Source: Ctena decussata (Eukaryota > Mollusca > Bivalvia > Lucinida > Lucinidae). From it: a stretch of DNA of 64,000 nt. The DNA is taken from assembly GCA_963989385.1 (NCBI GenBank), contig OZ022512.1:28107899-28171898 (forward strand), in the 5' to 3' direction. Both the position numbers and the translations under genes were made by a program. Of the stretch, positions 32,120-42,764 are shown one piece after another. The number at the start of each line of letters is the position of its first letter. Positions within the stretch are counted from its first letter, which is position 1. The notes below the pieces were generated by a model. The model was not told the origin of the DNA, did no database searches, and saw only the letters and a program-made list of their open reading frames with translations.

Positions 32120-34189
32120 CTAAATAGATACCTGTTGATCACATGATTCACAGAAAACGCATTTCAGCACGGAACTGCCACTGTCACTCGTTGAAGAGAA
32201 TCTCCAGCAACAAATCATCCAGAAAACAGACAGCAATACTGATCCGAACAGGATCAGAGACAGTAATTTAATACAATAACATGCGGCCTCACTTCCTTCA
32301 CCCAAGTTTAGTGTATAATACAACCATACATATCCGGCAGGACATTCCTGCAAACATGTACCATGATATAGAACTCCGTTATCAACGCTGTAAAAATTTG
32401 TACATGTATTGTTTATTAAACACTCATAGGGTCCACACTCGTTAACACAACTTTGCTTAGCATAAATCAAGACAGTGTTTTTAAAGTAAGGATGAGACAT
32501 TGGGCACTTGCTGACACAGGTCTTATTAAAAACCAATTTTTGTGGACAATCATGTACACAAATTCCGTTGTTACTGACCCAGTCGTCAGGGCACCTACTT
32601 AGACAGTGCCATTCTGCGTGCAAATATCCAATTTGTTTAGAAAATGGATGAGAAGCAGGACACTCTGATACACATGTTCTATTCGGAGCAATTTTCTGTT
32701 GGCATGTTTGAATGCAAGTTCCATTAAAAGAAAACCAATTCTCTGGACATTTACTTACACAGTTCCATGTGCTAGGGTGGTGCTTCCAAGGCTCTGCACT
32801 AAGAAAGAGCGGATGAGATTTTGGACATTTCTGAACGCACGTGTTATTAATAGCGAACATCGAAATACAACTTTCAGCACATGTTCCGCTTTCATTAAAC
32901 AATGGATTGGGGCATTGATCAAGGCAAAACTTTCCTTTAATAACATACTTAGACAGATGACACGAACTCACGCAAATCCTGTCGTCTTCCACAGCAAACA
33001 GTTCTTCCGAACAATGCACGACACAAGCGCTGTTTTCAACATAAGTTTTAGCTGGACATTCACTTACACACTCATTTCTGTTTGTTACATATGGAAACTC
33101 GTTTGGGCAGTTGTTTAAGCATGAATTGTTAAAGGCCTTCTTGGAGTCAGAGCATTGGAAAATACAATGAAATCCGTCGACGAACATGTTCTCGGGACAT
33201 TTAAGGGAACATCTTTTCATATAGTTCATTTTCCTAGGGGTATTATACCGGTAAAGTCCACCAAACAAAGAATTACTTCCTCTGTTTTTTCTACAAAGCT
33301 TTTCTTTAATCTCATCACATATATATGGAGTATTATCAGGACAAGACTGAGAACACGCTGTGTTCGCCAAAACCGAATCTTCCGGACAAGTGTCGATACA
33401 CGAATCGTTGTAAATATAGTGTGGGTGACAATCAGCTACACAGGAAAATTTAAGTTCCATGTTAACGACAATTGCGGGATAACTTGATCTATATGGCGCA
33501 TCAATTGGGCATTTTTCTACACACAAATGATTATATAGTAAATAATTCGGTGGGCAATAGTCAATACAAGTGCCATTGAAGTAATAAGTCCATTGAGGGC
33601 ATGTCTGTTTACATTCCCGAGTTACTGTCCCTTGGTTATTTCTTAGATAAATTACGCTCACATTTTCTGGACATACATCCACACATTCATCTTCAAAACG
33701 AAACAGTGGTGAGCTGCAGGTCTCTTTGCACTGGTTTCCTTGTTTGAGTAAAGCATGTTCAGCGCAGTCTGACAGACACTCAACAGCAATAACTCTCTCA
33801 TTTTTTAAAATATTTCTCTGGTATATGTTCGAAGTCGGACACTGAGAAGTACATTTGGATTTAAAAACGTACGGCACATCTTTAGGACAAACATCCACAC
33901 ATTGGTGATTATAGATAAAGGTATTAAGTGGACATTTTTGTAGACAATAGTTTAAAGCGTGAAATTTTATGATATCTGCAACGATTTCCTTTCTGATGTA
34001 CTCATGCGTCGCAGGACATTCTGAAAAACATGTTTTATTGAAGATGAATTCGTTTCCACACTCCTGAACGCATGTAGTTCCATTTATGAAGGCATTATCA
34101 GGACAACTGAATACACACCCTACAGGTGTGCAGTAAGGTTTCCATACAGGGCAGTCTGATCCATCTGTGCATCCGCCATCGACCAGAAC
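32120..34189 (-). CDS. Cysteine-rich furin-like-repeat type I membrane protein, 3' exon
   Basis: A single minus-strand frame of 689 codons runs from a splice acceptor (TTTTATAG, AG at 34191-34190, phase 0) to TAG at 32120-32122. An in-frame stop just upstream confirms the boundary. About 14 tandem cysteine modules follow the pattern C-P-x(5-7)-(F/Y)-x-(N/D)-(G/K)-(T/S)-C-(V/I)-x(2)-C, as in furin-like and growth-factor-receptor Cys-rich repeats. Many carry N-x-T/S sequons (NGTC, NKTC, NNTC), which suggests a glycosylated ectodomain. A hydrophobic helix (IKLLSLILFGSVLLSVFW) at about residues 637-664 is followed by a basic-flanked tail of about 25 residues with CVFCESC. No kinase, protease or other intracellular domain is encoded. 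Related Cys-rich frames in molluscs are often labelled PCSK5-like, but no convertase domain is present. The signal peptide and first exon(s) are not in view. The ligand and role are unknown; a receptor-like or adhesive surface protein is inferred. Confidence 0.85.
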   Translation of the reverse strand, partial: VLVDGGCTDGSDCPVWKPYCTPVGCVFSCPDNAFINGTTCVQECGNEFIFNKTCFSECPATHEYIRKEIVADIIKFHALNYCLQKCPLNTFIYNHQCVDVCPKDVPYVFKSKCTSQCPTSNIYQRNILKNERVIAVECLSDCAEHALLKQGNQCKETCSSPLFRFEDECVDVCPENVSVIYLRNNQGTVTRECKQTCPQWTYYFNGTCIDYCPPNYLLYNHLCVEKCPIDAPYRSSYPAIVVNMELKFSCVADCHPHYIYNDSCIDTCPEDSVLANTACSQSCPDNTPYICDEIKEKLCRKNRGSNSLFGGLYRYNTPRKMNYMKRCSLKCPENMFVDGFHCIFQCSDSKKAFNNSCLNNCPNEFPYVTNRNECVSECPAKTYVENSACVVHCSEELFAVEDDRICVSSCHLSKYVIKGKFCLDQCPNPLFNESGTCAESCISMFAINNTCVQKCPKSHPLFLSAEPWKHHPSTWNCVSKCPENWFSFNGTCIQTCQQKIAPNRTCVSECPASHPFSKQIGYLHAEWHCLSRCPDDWVSNNGICVHDCPQKLVFNKTCVSKCPMSHPYFKNTVLIYAKQSCVNECGPYECLINNTCTNFYSVDNGVLYHGTCLQECPAGYVWLYYTLNLGEGSEAACYCIKLLSLILFGSVLLSVFWMICCWRFSSTSDSGSSVLKCVFCESCDQQVSI

Positions 34190-34332
34190 CTATAAAACAT
34201 TAAAAGAACATGAATATGGAATAAGAAAACGGCTGGGCTGCATTAAGAAAACATTTAAGCCTACCCACTACAATGCGTATAAATGCACATTATTATGATA
34301 GTAACTTGATCTGGCGTACTGTATCACGTCGA
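34190..34332 (-). other. Intron start upstream of the Cys-rich exon
   Basis: AT-rich sequence preceding the acceptor. No upstream exon with signal-peptide character was found on the minus strand up to 38 kb, where retroelement debris dominates. Confidence 0.5.
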
Positions 34333-34406
34333 GTGGATGAGCTCTTACCATCGGATCACCCGAGACGCTTGTGTCGAGGATGATCCGATGGTATGAGCTC
34401 ATCCAC
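34333..34406. repeat. 26-bp-arm inverted repeat
   Basis: Arms 34333-34358 and 34381-34406 (GTGGATGAGCTC, ACCATCGGATCA) have one mismatch and a 22-nt loop. It overlaps the 3' side of the retroelement fragment at 34356-34544. Confidence 0.85.
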
Positions 34407-34544
34407 GAGCTCTGACTCCGATAGGTCCTTCTGCAAAAGAGTTTTTAATCCGATATTGAATTTATAAACCATTTCATAGAGTCGGCGATAAAATTTTGTA
34501 AACGTTTTCGAAGTTTCTGATACCAATATTTTTGTTACGGGCAT
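34400..34544 (-). pseudogene. Retroelement reverse-transcriptase C-terminal fragment, antisense
   Basis: The frame reads KFYRRLYEMVYKFNIGLKTL and DLSESE, parallel to KFYRRHHELVSKFDVGLKFL and GLSEPE in the fragment at 35398-35898. It is a second, more decayed copy of the same element family on the opposite strand. Confidence 0.65.
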
Positions 34545-35397
34545 TGAAGTTAGTCACAAGACCAGCCGCTCTAGCAAACAAAGTAATAACTATAAACCCC
34601 GTAAGAGGCAGAATGGGGAATGTCACCGTTCATAAAAGGAAAAATCAGTCATCGCGTTTATCATGATTTTGGATGAAACACATCCGTTCGAAACAGACTC
34701 TCGCCCTTGGCTACTGCAATGGATCAAAGCATTCAGTCATCTGTTTGGTCCGCCTGAAGGCTTTCTAACCCATCAATAATCATCACAAGACACAAAAAAT
34801 CACGAATAAGACCTTTGGCGAATCAAAGATGAGGACACTACAGAAACAACATATTGCGACACCTGGGGATCCCAGGGGGATCCAAACAACGCCTCCGAAA
34901 TACAGGATTAAAAGAAAACCGCCAGTTAAAGCCCGGAAGGCCAATCAACAGACAAGAAAAGACCCGGTCCCAACCAACTAAAATAAATAGCTTATGTATG
35001 GGTCAGCATTGAGTCTGATGCTTTACCAACCATCGTGCAATTAAAAAGGGAAGCAATGTGTTATTAACCATGATTGGGTTAACCACTAAACAAGTAGACT
35101 GTCGCATTACTTTTATGTTATAACCAGCACGTTTGCAACTTATGATAATTTTTCTGAACTGATCAGCAAAATCAGCCTTTTTTAACTTTTTTGTTTTAAT
35201 CTATAGATTAAGTCACCATAAAATCTCGTTACGATAGGCCATGCTGAAAAAGTGTTTTCAATACGACAGTGAAATTAAAAACTGAGTCATAGTGTCGGCG
35301 ATAAAATTTAAAAACAAAGCAAAACTGTTTGCTTTCTCTGCAAATGTTCTGTATAATTGTATTCTCCATAGACTTATAGTGGAAAAGGTAGAAATAA
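34545..35397. other. Region between two retroelement fragments
   Basis: No domain recognised. 35066-35090 (CCATGATTGGGTTAACCACT) is the inverse of the sequence just after the fragment at 35898-35921, so pieces of the same element's 3' region are scrambled here. Confidence 0.4.
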
Positions 35398-35898
35398 GCA
35401 TTACTTTCTGTGTTGGATTTACATCTATCTATTTCTAACGGTTTTGTATCTTCTAAAATTTATGATAAACGTGATGACTTTGACTTTGATATAGTTAATT
35501 TTCCATTTTTGGATGGTGACGTTCCACGTCGTCCCTCTTATGGAGTGTATATTTCTCAACTTATAAGATTTGCTAGAGTGTGTAGTCATGTAGATGACTT
35601 TAATGCTCGTAATAAATGTTTAACTGCTAAACTTCTTCGACAGGGCTATCGCTATCATAAGCTTAGAAAGGCTTTTTCTAAATTCTATCGCAGACACCAT
35701 GAATTGGTTTCAAAATTTGATGTCGGATTAAAATTTCTTTTACACCAAGGCCTATCGGAACCAGAATTTTATGGTGACTTAGTATACAAATTCAAAAAGA
35801 TTAAGGGTAGGACTAATTTTTCTGATCAATTCCGAAAAATAATAATACGTCACAAACGTATTGGCTATAATTTAAATGTTATGCGACAGTCTGCATGA
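35398..35898 (+). pseudogene. Reverse-transcriptase C-terminal fragment (Penelope-like or similar)
   Basis: An uninterrupted frame of about 165 codons from just after a stop at 35395 to TGA at 35896-35898. It carries LSISNGFVSSKIYDKRDDFD, FPFLDGDVPR, YGVYISQLIRFARVC, LLRQGYRYHKLRKAF and KFYRRHHELVSKFDVGLKFL in that order. This is the thumb-side end of a reverse transcriptase of a type very common in marine-invertebrate genomes. The layout after the palm (a Y-x-x-Q-x-x-R-x-x-R-(V/I)-C-type segment, then L-x-x-R-G-Y) resembles Penelope-like elements, but I cannot assign the clade firmly. No catalytic motif, 5' end or GIY-YIG endonuclease is present here. The good frame suggests a fairly recent, 5'-truncated insertion. 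Confidence 0.65.
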
Positions 35899-36494
35899 TT
35901 AGTGATTAACCCAATCACGGTTGATAGCTTTGCTGCACTCTTTAATTGCACACCGGGGGATCGGTCGTCAGACTCTATGATGGCCCCGACCTAAAGCTAT
36001 ATATTTTAGTTGGTTGGGACCGGAGCCTTTTTGTCTGTTGCTTGGTCCACCGGGGCTCAACTGGTGACCTTCTTTTGCTTCAGATTTCCAGTGGGGTTGT
36101 TTGGCAGGACAGGGATCTCCACCTGTCAGACGGCCCGTTGTATCTGTTGAGTCCTCGTCTTTGCTTCTTCATGGTGTTGAAATTTGATTTATGTGTTTAC
36201 CGTGATGATTCATTGACGAGTTAGAGGGTTATCATGCGAACCGAACAACCAACTAAATGTTTTGTACCACTTCAGAAACTGAGGGTGAGGTTGGGCCTGT
36301 AAAATCGATTTAAGCCCCCCAGTAATTCATTACTGACCGTTCCAAGGCGGTAGTTCTGTTGTGGTTCTTTGTTGCCTGTTTTTGGTGTCAGAGTTTCTGT
36401 GATGTTTTACCTTATGTATGTTATTATTATTTTTGGTTCGGTTTGGGTTGCTGAGTGGCCACCTTTTGGGAACAAGCTGCTCACTCGGTTGGCC
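35899..36494 (+). mobile_element. Likely 3' region of the same retroelement
   Basis: GC-richer sequence with short imperfect GGGGTTG and CGGTCGTC segments directly after the reverse-transcriptase stop, without an ORF of note. Assigned by adjacency and by scrambled matches at 35066-35090. The 3' boundary is not defined. Confidence 0.4.
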
Positions 36495-37029
36495 ATATGT
36501 TCTCTGTATCTTGATTATTTGTAATCTTAGTTGTTTCCAACTATGGTTTGAGGGCTGGATTTGGATTTTGATTGTTTCAGTTCCTGGTCTTTGCATACTT
36601 TTTACTTTTACTGCAGATATTTTGACAAAAGTTTTACAGATATTTTCCTGGAATATTCCTCTACCATCCATATAAATTTTGCAAGATCGTTGATTTTGAT
36701 TGGTGGCCATAGCAACCGAAATGCTAAATTTTTATTTGATTGCAACTTTAGCAAACTTGCAGATAATCAACATAGACATACAATCTCGAACGAGTTATAA
36801 TATTTATTTATATTTATTTATTTATTTTGGAATTACTTGCCTTTTAAGGTGGAAAAATTCCTATAGACTAACAATAAGGAAATGTTGTCCCAAGCATAGC
36901 AACTTTATGTTTATAGAAGTAAAAAGTATGCAAAGACCAGGAACTGAAACAATCAAAATCCAAATCCAGCCCTCAAACCATAGTTGGAAACAACTAAGAT
37001 TACAAATAATCAAGATACAGAGAACATAT
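36495..37029. repeat. Perfect 113-bp inverted repeat
   Basis: 36495-36607 and 36917-37029 are exact reverse complements as far as I can align them (ATATGTTCTCTGTATCTTGA through CCAACTATGGTTTGAGGG to CATACTTTTTACTT), separated by about 309 bp. Open frames on both strands arise from this duplication and are not genes. Confidence 0.88.
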
Positions 37030-37345
37030 ACATAGAAACTTCATCAAACATTCTGATAACCAGGACAGACATTAACTCTCGGATGAGATTGAAATTTGGC
37101 CACATTGTACATTTCGCTTTGGAGTTACTTGCCTATAATACTTACATAGCTTTACCTTGCATTGTCCCGGGCAAAGTGACTTTTCTATTTTATAAAAAAA
37201 ACCATCAAACTTGCTGATAACTAGACGGCATAAAATCTCGGACCTATTTGAAATAATATACAATACACCTTAGAGAGACCTACCCTTGAGTGCTGAGGAA
37301 GGTGAGGGTGATGGGGCTCAGGTGAGCTACAAGACAAATGGTCCT
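36680..37345 (-). mobile_element. CTCACCTGAG-type element, diverged copy G3
   Basis: The minus strand begins AAACCAGAGGACCATTTGTC and GTAGCTCACCTGAGCC near 37345. GGTGGCCATAGCAACCGAAA at 36699 is a module core. The right half of the 113-bp inverted repeat lies inside it. Confidence 0.5.
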
Positions 37346-38213
37346 CTGGTTTCAACATCTGAACGGATTAACCAAGAAAGCTGATTTTTGGTGTAGAAGT
37401 AGTCCTTGATATATTCAGTATTTTGGTAAAAACGATTAAACTCTGTGTTCAGTAATTACAGAGTTATTCCCCAGATTGTCATTACCTTTATATTTATAAT
37501 CTATGAATTTCCACCATATTGGACCCGTGCAGCCAAAATTTAGATCTTGCACGAACCGGCCGGGTCAGTGAATGTCAACGGTAATAACCGTCGTTTTTTC
37601 CGACAGCTATTGATCGATAATAGAATGATTAAAAAACATGTTCAGACTTGTAACCAGTATTAGGCTTTGCAATGATGCGTACCAATGAATTAATACCTCA
37701 GCTTGCGTCAAAACAGTCATTTTAAGACATTTTGATCCATTCTAAGGACGCCATTTAAAGAAGTTATATAATGCGATTGTGCTGTCGGGATTTGAAAGAA
37801 CACTTAAGATACAGGTCTGACTTTTATTTTGTTTATTTCATTATTACAATTCGTCTTGTCAATCGTGAAACCAAACTGGACAATTGTAACCCATATCTTT
37901 TGTGGATGATGTTCTGAAGTCAAATAAAATGTTTTGTACGGTCTTAGCCAGTAGAAGTAATTTTAAAATGAATACAAATCTCTGCTTTGTTAAAGCCAAA
38001 TAGTGTCATTAATTGGATAGAAATTAGCAAAACATGACCCTTTTCAATAAAGAAAACATATGGAGGTAATAAAAATTGAATCTAACCCGAAGATCTTCAT
38101 TTCATGTCAGACTCTCATGGAGTCAACATGAACTCTTCAACATGTTCTGAAATTTTCTGAATATTTGGAACTTTTCCAAGGCGAGACGTGATGTTAAGTC
38201 ACCGACGACATAA
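37346..38213. other. Non-coding stretch holding the left of a distant inverted repeat
   Basis: 37360-37520 looks like CTCACCTGAG-type module debris. 37550-37636 (CCGGCCGGGTCAGTGAATGT, TTTTTTCCGACAGCTATTGA) is the inverse of 43343-43428. No gene is recognised. Confidence 0.5.
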
Positions 38214-38496
38214 ACATGGTAAAATGGTAAAGGTTTCCCATAGCCTAACAGCCGTAGGGGCAGTGGGGGTTAGAGACCCACTGTATCTTGGGCACAGCTG
38301 ATGAAAGGCGGAGCCCATCTCTTTCCCTTCGCTGCCTTATCCTTCCCTAATTCGAAAAAAGGTACCCATTTACTGCAAGGTTGACAGAGTGAGTTTTCAA
38401 GTCGTCGGATGGCGAGGGCGAGCCGCGAACTCACGACCCTCCGGCGACTTTCTGCACAATAACCGAGCCACTGTAACCACTCGACTACGCGCCTCT
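38214..38496 (-). mobile_element. SINE family 4, minus strand
   Basis: Reverse strand starts GGCGCGTAGTCGAGTGGTTA, a tRNA-like head with a Leu/Ser-like D arm, then GGGTCGTGAGTTCGCGGCTC (B-box region). Body AAAATGGGTACC and GGGAAAGAGATGGGCTCC matches 21098-21425. Confidence 0.6.
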
Positions 38497-38939
38497 CTGG
38501 AGCTACATGGAGCTACCGAGAAAATCAGTCATACTACATGTATATCCGCCACTTAAATTCCACCAGAGTTCCTTCAGAGTTGGAAGATGATGAGTCTTTG
38601 ATCCCAAACTGAACAATCTACTTATTTTGGATGATTTGCATTCAACATCAGGAAATGATTAGCGCATAACAGACTTGTTTACGAAGGATCACATCAAAGC
38701 TTACTGTGCATCATATCCATCAACCAGAACTTATACGCTAGCAAAGATCCAACACAGACACGAAACCGTCACTGCTTAGTACTCATTGTTTAATTATCTA
38801 ATTGACAAGCAGTCTATTATGACCCTAGCTAGACAGATGTAATCCGGAATAGAAGAATTATTTATAAAATCTTTCGACAAAGCAACTAAGGATCAATATA
38901 ATCGTTTTGTTAGCGGATTTAAAACCATTCACACCAGAG
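38497..38939. other. Non-coding stretch
   Basis: Reads like decayed coding DNA (many A-rich codon-like stretches) ahead of the integrase remnant, but no domain can be shown. Confidence 0.3.
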
Positions 38940-40756
38940 CCTGAAATGCAGTGTAAAGTGGTATGATAGTCAGTACGGTCCCGTGAAAGATACTGCTTTG
39001 AAACGTTATCCTCCTGGATTACGTGACTTCACGAAAATGTATAATTATAAAGCGCCACTAGAATCTAATCATTCCATAACTTAAAATCGAAGTGCACATA
39101 TCGAGCACTTGAAACTGAATATTGTACAGGTTTACCTGCTCAAATCAAGCAAAGAAAGATTACTGGAGATAATTAGACAGAAAACTCTAATGCTTGTGAC
39201 GACTGTAGATCATTTTTTGAAAATGTTATGACCTGCAAAGGCATGTAAAGAATTGGTGCCCTGAGAAAAAAGATTCAACATGAAAAAGAAGCTGCCGTTG
39301 AAAGAAACTACAGAGGAAATCCCACCTTAACGTCAGCGCACGGATCAGATGACTGAATAAAAGTAGTGATCAGGAGGCTGCTGCTTACGAGATATTGTTT
39401 AAGCGTGCAAAAAAGATGAATAAAGAAAATTGGGCAGACAGTACAAGGAATACATGAAACGTGAACTAACTGAAAAGGAAGCAAAACTAAAGGCTAATGC
39501 AAAAGTAGAAAATCAGGATGTCAAACAGTACATACTTAGTTCTAAAATCCTAATATAGTATTTGCTTAAGAAGGTAACCTGGAAACCACAGACACTGATG
39601 AAAGCAAAAACGTAGACGACGAGACTGAGGAGTAGGAAACTAAAGAAGAATGAAATTGGATATAATACAAGAGGGCTCCTGAAATGCGTCATAAATGTTT
39701 AAAAGCTGAATGAATCAACATATCGTGGAAAAACTATTTAAATAATATATATTATAACCCTTCAAACTCAACAAGTTTGTAGGGCCCTGACAAATTATAC
39801 CAATTTGTGAAAAAAGATGGAAAATATATGATAAGCAAATATAAAATAAGAAAAGGGTTGCAAAAAGTATTAGCCTGTGGCTTACAAAGAGAAACCGTTG
39901 AAAAGAAGTAGAATTGTAGTTGCAGAAATCAACGATCAGTGGTCGGTGGATTTGATGGACATTGTGAAATTCACTAAATCTACTGAAGGAGTTGAATTTA
40001 TCGATGTGTATTTTTAAGATACCTGTGGTCGCGATATTTAAAAGAAAAAACAGATCGTCTGTTGTCGAAGCATTCAAGCCCTTATTCAAGGAAGGAAAAG
40101 AACCAGATAAAATAGGAACAGAGAAAAGTCAGGAATTCCGAGCCAGGGTGGTGCAGTCACTGTTTAAGAAGGAAACTATTAGACACACGTTCGCGGAGTC
40201 AGGTGTCAAAGCTTCCGTAAGCGAGCGGGTTATCAAACTATAAAATCAAGAGTATACGGATGCTTCACACTTACTCAATTTTACGAATATGTGAATGAGC
40301 TCCCAAATTTTGCTGTAGGCTACAGTGAAACTGTTCACAGACCAATAGATATGAAGCAAATCGACGTGAGGCGAGACAACGAAGCAGAAGCGAGAGTTGC
40401 TACTTATCTTTCAAAAGGGACGCATGAAAGACCGATAAAAAGATAAAGGTTTACGTTTCAAGTCAGAGATTATGTGTGCATTACACACATGAGAAATATA
40501 TTGACAGGCGCTTATGATGAATCTTGGACAAAGGAGATATTTAAGGCGGCTCAACGAACGTGAGGGAATAGTGCACCATTTTATAGACTGACTGACTATG
40601 ATGGAATTGAAGAAATCAAAGGCAGGTTTTACACGTCGGAATTATCAAAGACAAGATTCATTCACAATTGGCAAAATTCTCAACCCATGGACCAGGATAA
40701 AAATGGACAGTTTTATGTAAAATTTCTTCATTATCCAAAGCAGTTCAGTCAGTGAA
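38940..40756 (+). pseudogene. Maverick/Polinton-type integrase, decayed, with chromodomain-like end
   Basis: Blocks in several frames recover a DDE integrase of the kind found in Maverick/Polinton elements (compare the C. elegans transposon-derived F54H12.3 group). In order: YPPGLRDFTK near 39010; SLXGPDKLYQFVKKDGKY near 39770; QWSVDLMDIVKFTKS near 39938, with the first catalytic Asp; a decayed FIDVY block; an open stretch at 39992-40243 with EAFKPLFKEGK and GVKASVSERVIK, containing the third catalytic Glu position; NELPNFAVGYSETVHRPI near 40300; and KGRFYTSELSKTRF near 40620. NGQFYVKFLHYPKQFSQ near 40708 has the sequence of a chromodomain. Stops and frameshifts are frequent. No Polinton DNA polymerase, ATPase, protease or capsid gene is seen nearby, so this is an isolated relic. 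Confidence 0.75.
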
Positions 40757-41630
40757 TATTAGCCAGAGATGTTGAAAATGTTCAACATATCTTATTATAA
40801 ATATATGTATGACTTTTCTTGTACTTGAACATGTTTGTTAACATTGTGTAAATAAAAGTACAAAATGTGTCTCAGGTTGAGTTTTTTTATAATTCAACAA
40901 TTAAGCGGTTCTTTGAGACAGTACTTTAGTCTATATGTATCGAGAGGTAGGGAGACAAAAATACATAGGATAGTTGAGACTAAAAAAATCGAAACAACCC
41001 CATCCCTCACCTGCTGCAAGCACAGCTGATCATTCCCCTACTAGTATCCAAATTAGTAGTACGTCCCGGCACCAAAAATTAAAAGGCACAATGGCCCTAC
41101 TCAACCACCCCCTTAGCACGATTAAAATGAATACATATAAGACACTATTAAACAATGAGTAATGTTACCAATGCCCTTGACATGTAAAAACATATTTTTT
41201 TTTATATATATCATCCATATGAACTGTTTTATCTGTGCATTTTAAATGTTAATAAAGGTATATAAAGATTGTTATTATCTTATAACTCCTTGTTTCAGTA
41301 AGTTTATATACTCTCCAAAAAATTTCTGTGTTAAAATAAGTGTTTCTCCGTCCTGCACTTTAAACATAAGAAACCATTAAATTCATTGGATCTGATTTCA
41401 TTAGGAGAGAAAGAGATATTGGTAAATTTCAAGCCTTTCTGTAGGAAAGGAGAATTTAAAAGAACACCTACATATAATTTATGCAATGTATTGTAAGGCA
41501 AATAATGGTGAAAGAGAAGGAAAATCTTTATTAACAGGGGGACACTTGTCAAAGCGGCATAACTAATATAGTACTATCACTATTTTCACTGAATTATCAG
41601 TTTAAGTACAATACCTTTATTCTAGGTATT
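40757..41630. other. AT-rich non-coding stretch
   Basis: A plus-strand AATAAA (TGTAAATAAAAGT near 40847) lies 90 bp after the integrase relic and may be its old poly(A) signal. Nothing else is recognised. Confidence 0.4.
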
Positions 41631-42764
41631 CAGTCTTACTGTCACGTATTGAGAGCTAGGTTTTACTACGTTTTAAAACGTGGCAAAACGGCAGTATACG
41701 TTGTAAAACGTAGTGAATACGTATAAAGATATCGCTAAATACGTGGCCTAATTACGTTTGATTTGGAATTTTTTACTTAAACATGGCATTTGGATATGCG
41801 TAGCGTTTACGTAGTAAAACGCACCAACACGTTGTAAAACATGGTCAAAACGTACTTAAACCTAGCCGAAACGCATTAAATACGTACAAAAACGTAAAAA
41901 GAATAACCTAGGGTCCACGCAGCCTCAGTCTCGCTATCACGTATCGAGGACTAGGTTTTTCTACGTATTTTAAACATACCAAAACGGGAATATGTGTATT
42001 AAAACGTAGTGAATACGTATTATATACGGATATAAACAGCTACATACGGGTCCTAGCTACGTTTGATTTGAAAAATTAGCTTAAAGACAAATATTCTCTA
42101 CTATATAGAACACACCCCCAGTCTTTATTGGTTTTATGACCCTGTTATGTCATTACATATGTGAGATGGGATATTTCCTTTGATGAAATGGAAGTGTCAC
42201 AGGACTTTTGCATAATAGGATATTGAGACCAAATATACAAGAATATTTGTCTTTAAACGTAGCATTTCGAAATACTTATTGTATGCGTAGTATTAGCGTA
42301 TTGAAGCGTAGTCTAAATGTACTAGAACGTAGAAGAAACGTGTTAAATACCTGGCCATACGTAAAGGTCTTTTACATACTAGTACGCATTATATACGCTT
42401 TACCACGTCTTAGTACGTTGTGTGACGTTTAATTCTGCGTTTTATTACGATTTGGGATGTTTTTCGATACCTACTGAAACGTCGCTTTGACTAGGTAGTT
42501 ATCCCGGTCACTAGCTAGTAGTCCCTAGTAAAAGGTACGGAATCGTAGTAGGTAAGTAAACTGTTTTCATTCCTTCTAATCTAAAAGTGTGGTACTAAGC
42601 CGTTTGATAACCGCGTAATACGAAGTAAATCGTAGGTAAACGTACTGGAAACGTACTAAAACGTAGTAACACCTAGATACCTACAAAACGGGGTACATTT
42701 CTTTGCCAAACGTAGGGCGGGAAACGTAGTGCAACCTAGCCCTCAAAACGTGACAGTGAGACTG
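41631..42764. mobile_element. ACGTA-rich TIR element E
   Basis: Inverted ends CAGTCTTACTGTCACGTATT and, from 42764 leftwards, CAGTCTCACTGTCACGTTTT, each followed by GAG(A/G)GCTAGGTT and ACTACGTTT. The interior repeats AAACGTAGT, AACGTA, ATACGT and CCTAG(C/G) dozens of times in both orientations. A third end-like copy (CAGTCTCGCTATCACGTATC) lies inside at 41926, so two elements may be nested or tandem. No transposase frame. Confidence 0.75.

Noticed and set aside
32699..33487. Plus-strand frames of 110-139 codons
   Set aside because: Antisense shadows of the Cys-rich exon.
36330..37035. Several overlapping frames of 79-126 codons
   Set aside because: They are produced by the 113-bp inverted repeat, giving the same peptide from both arms.
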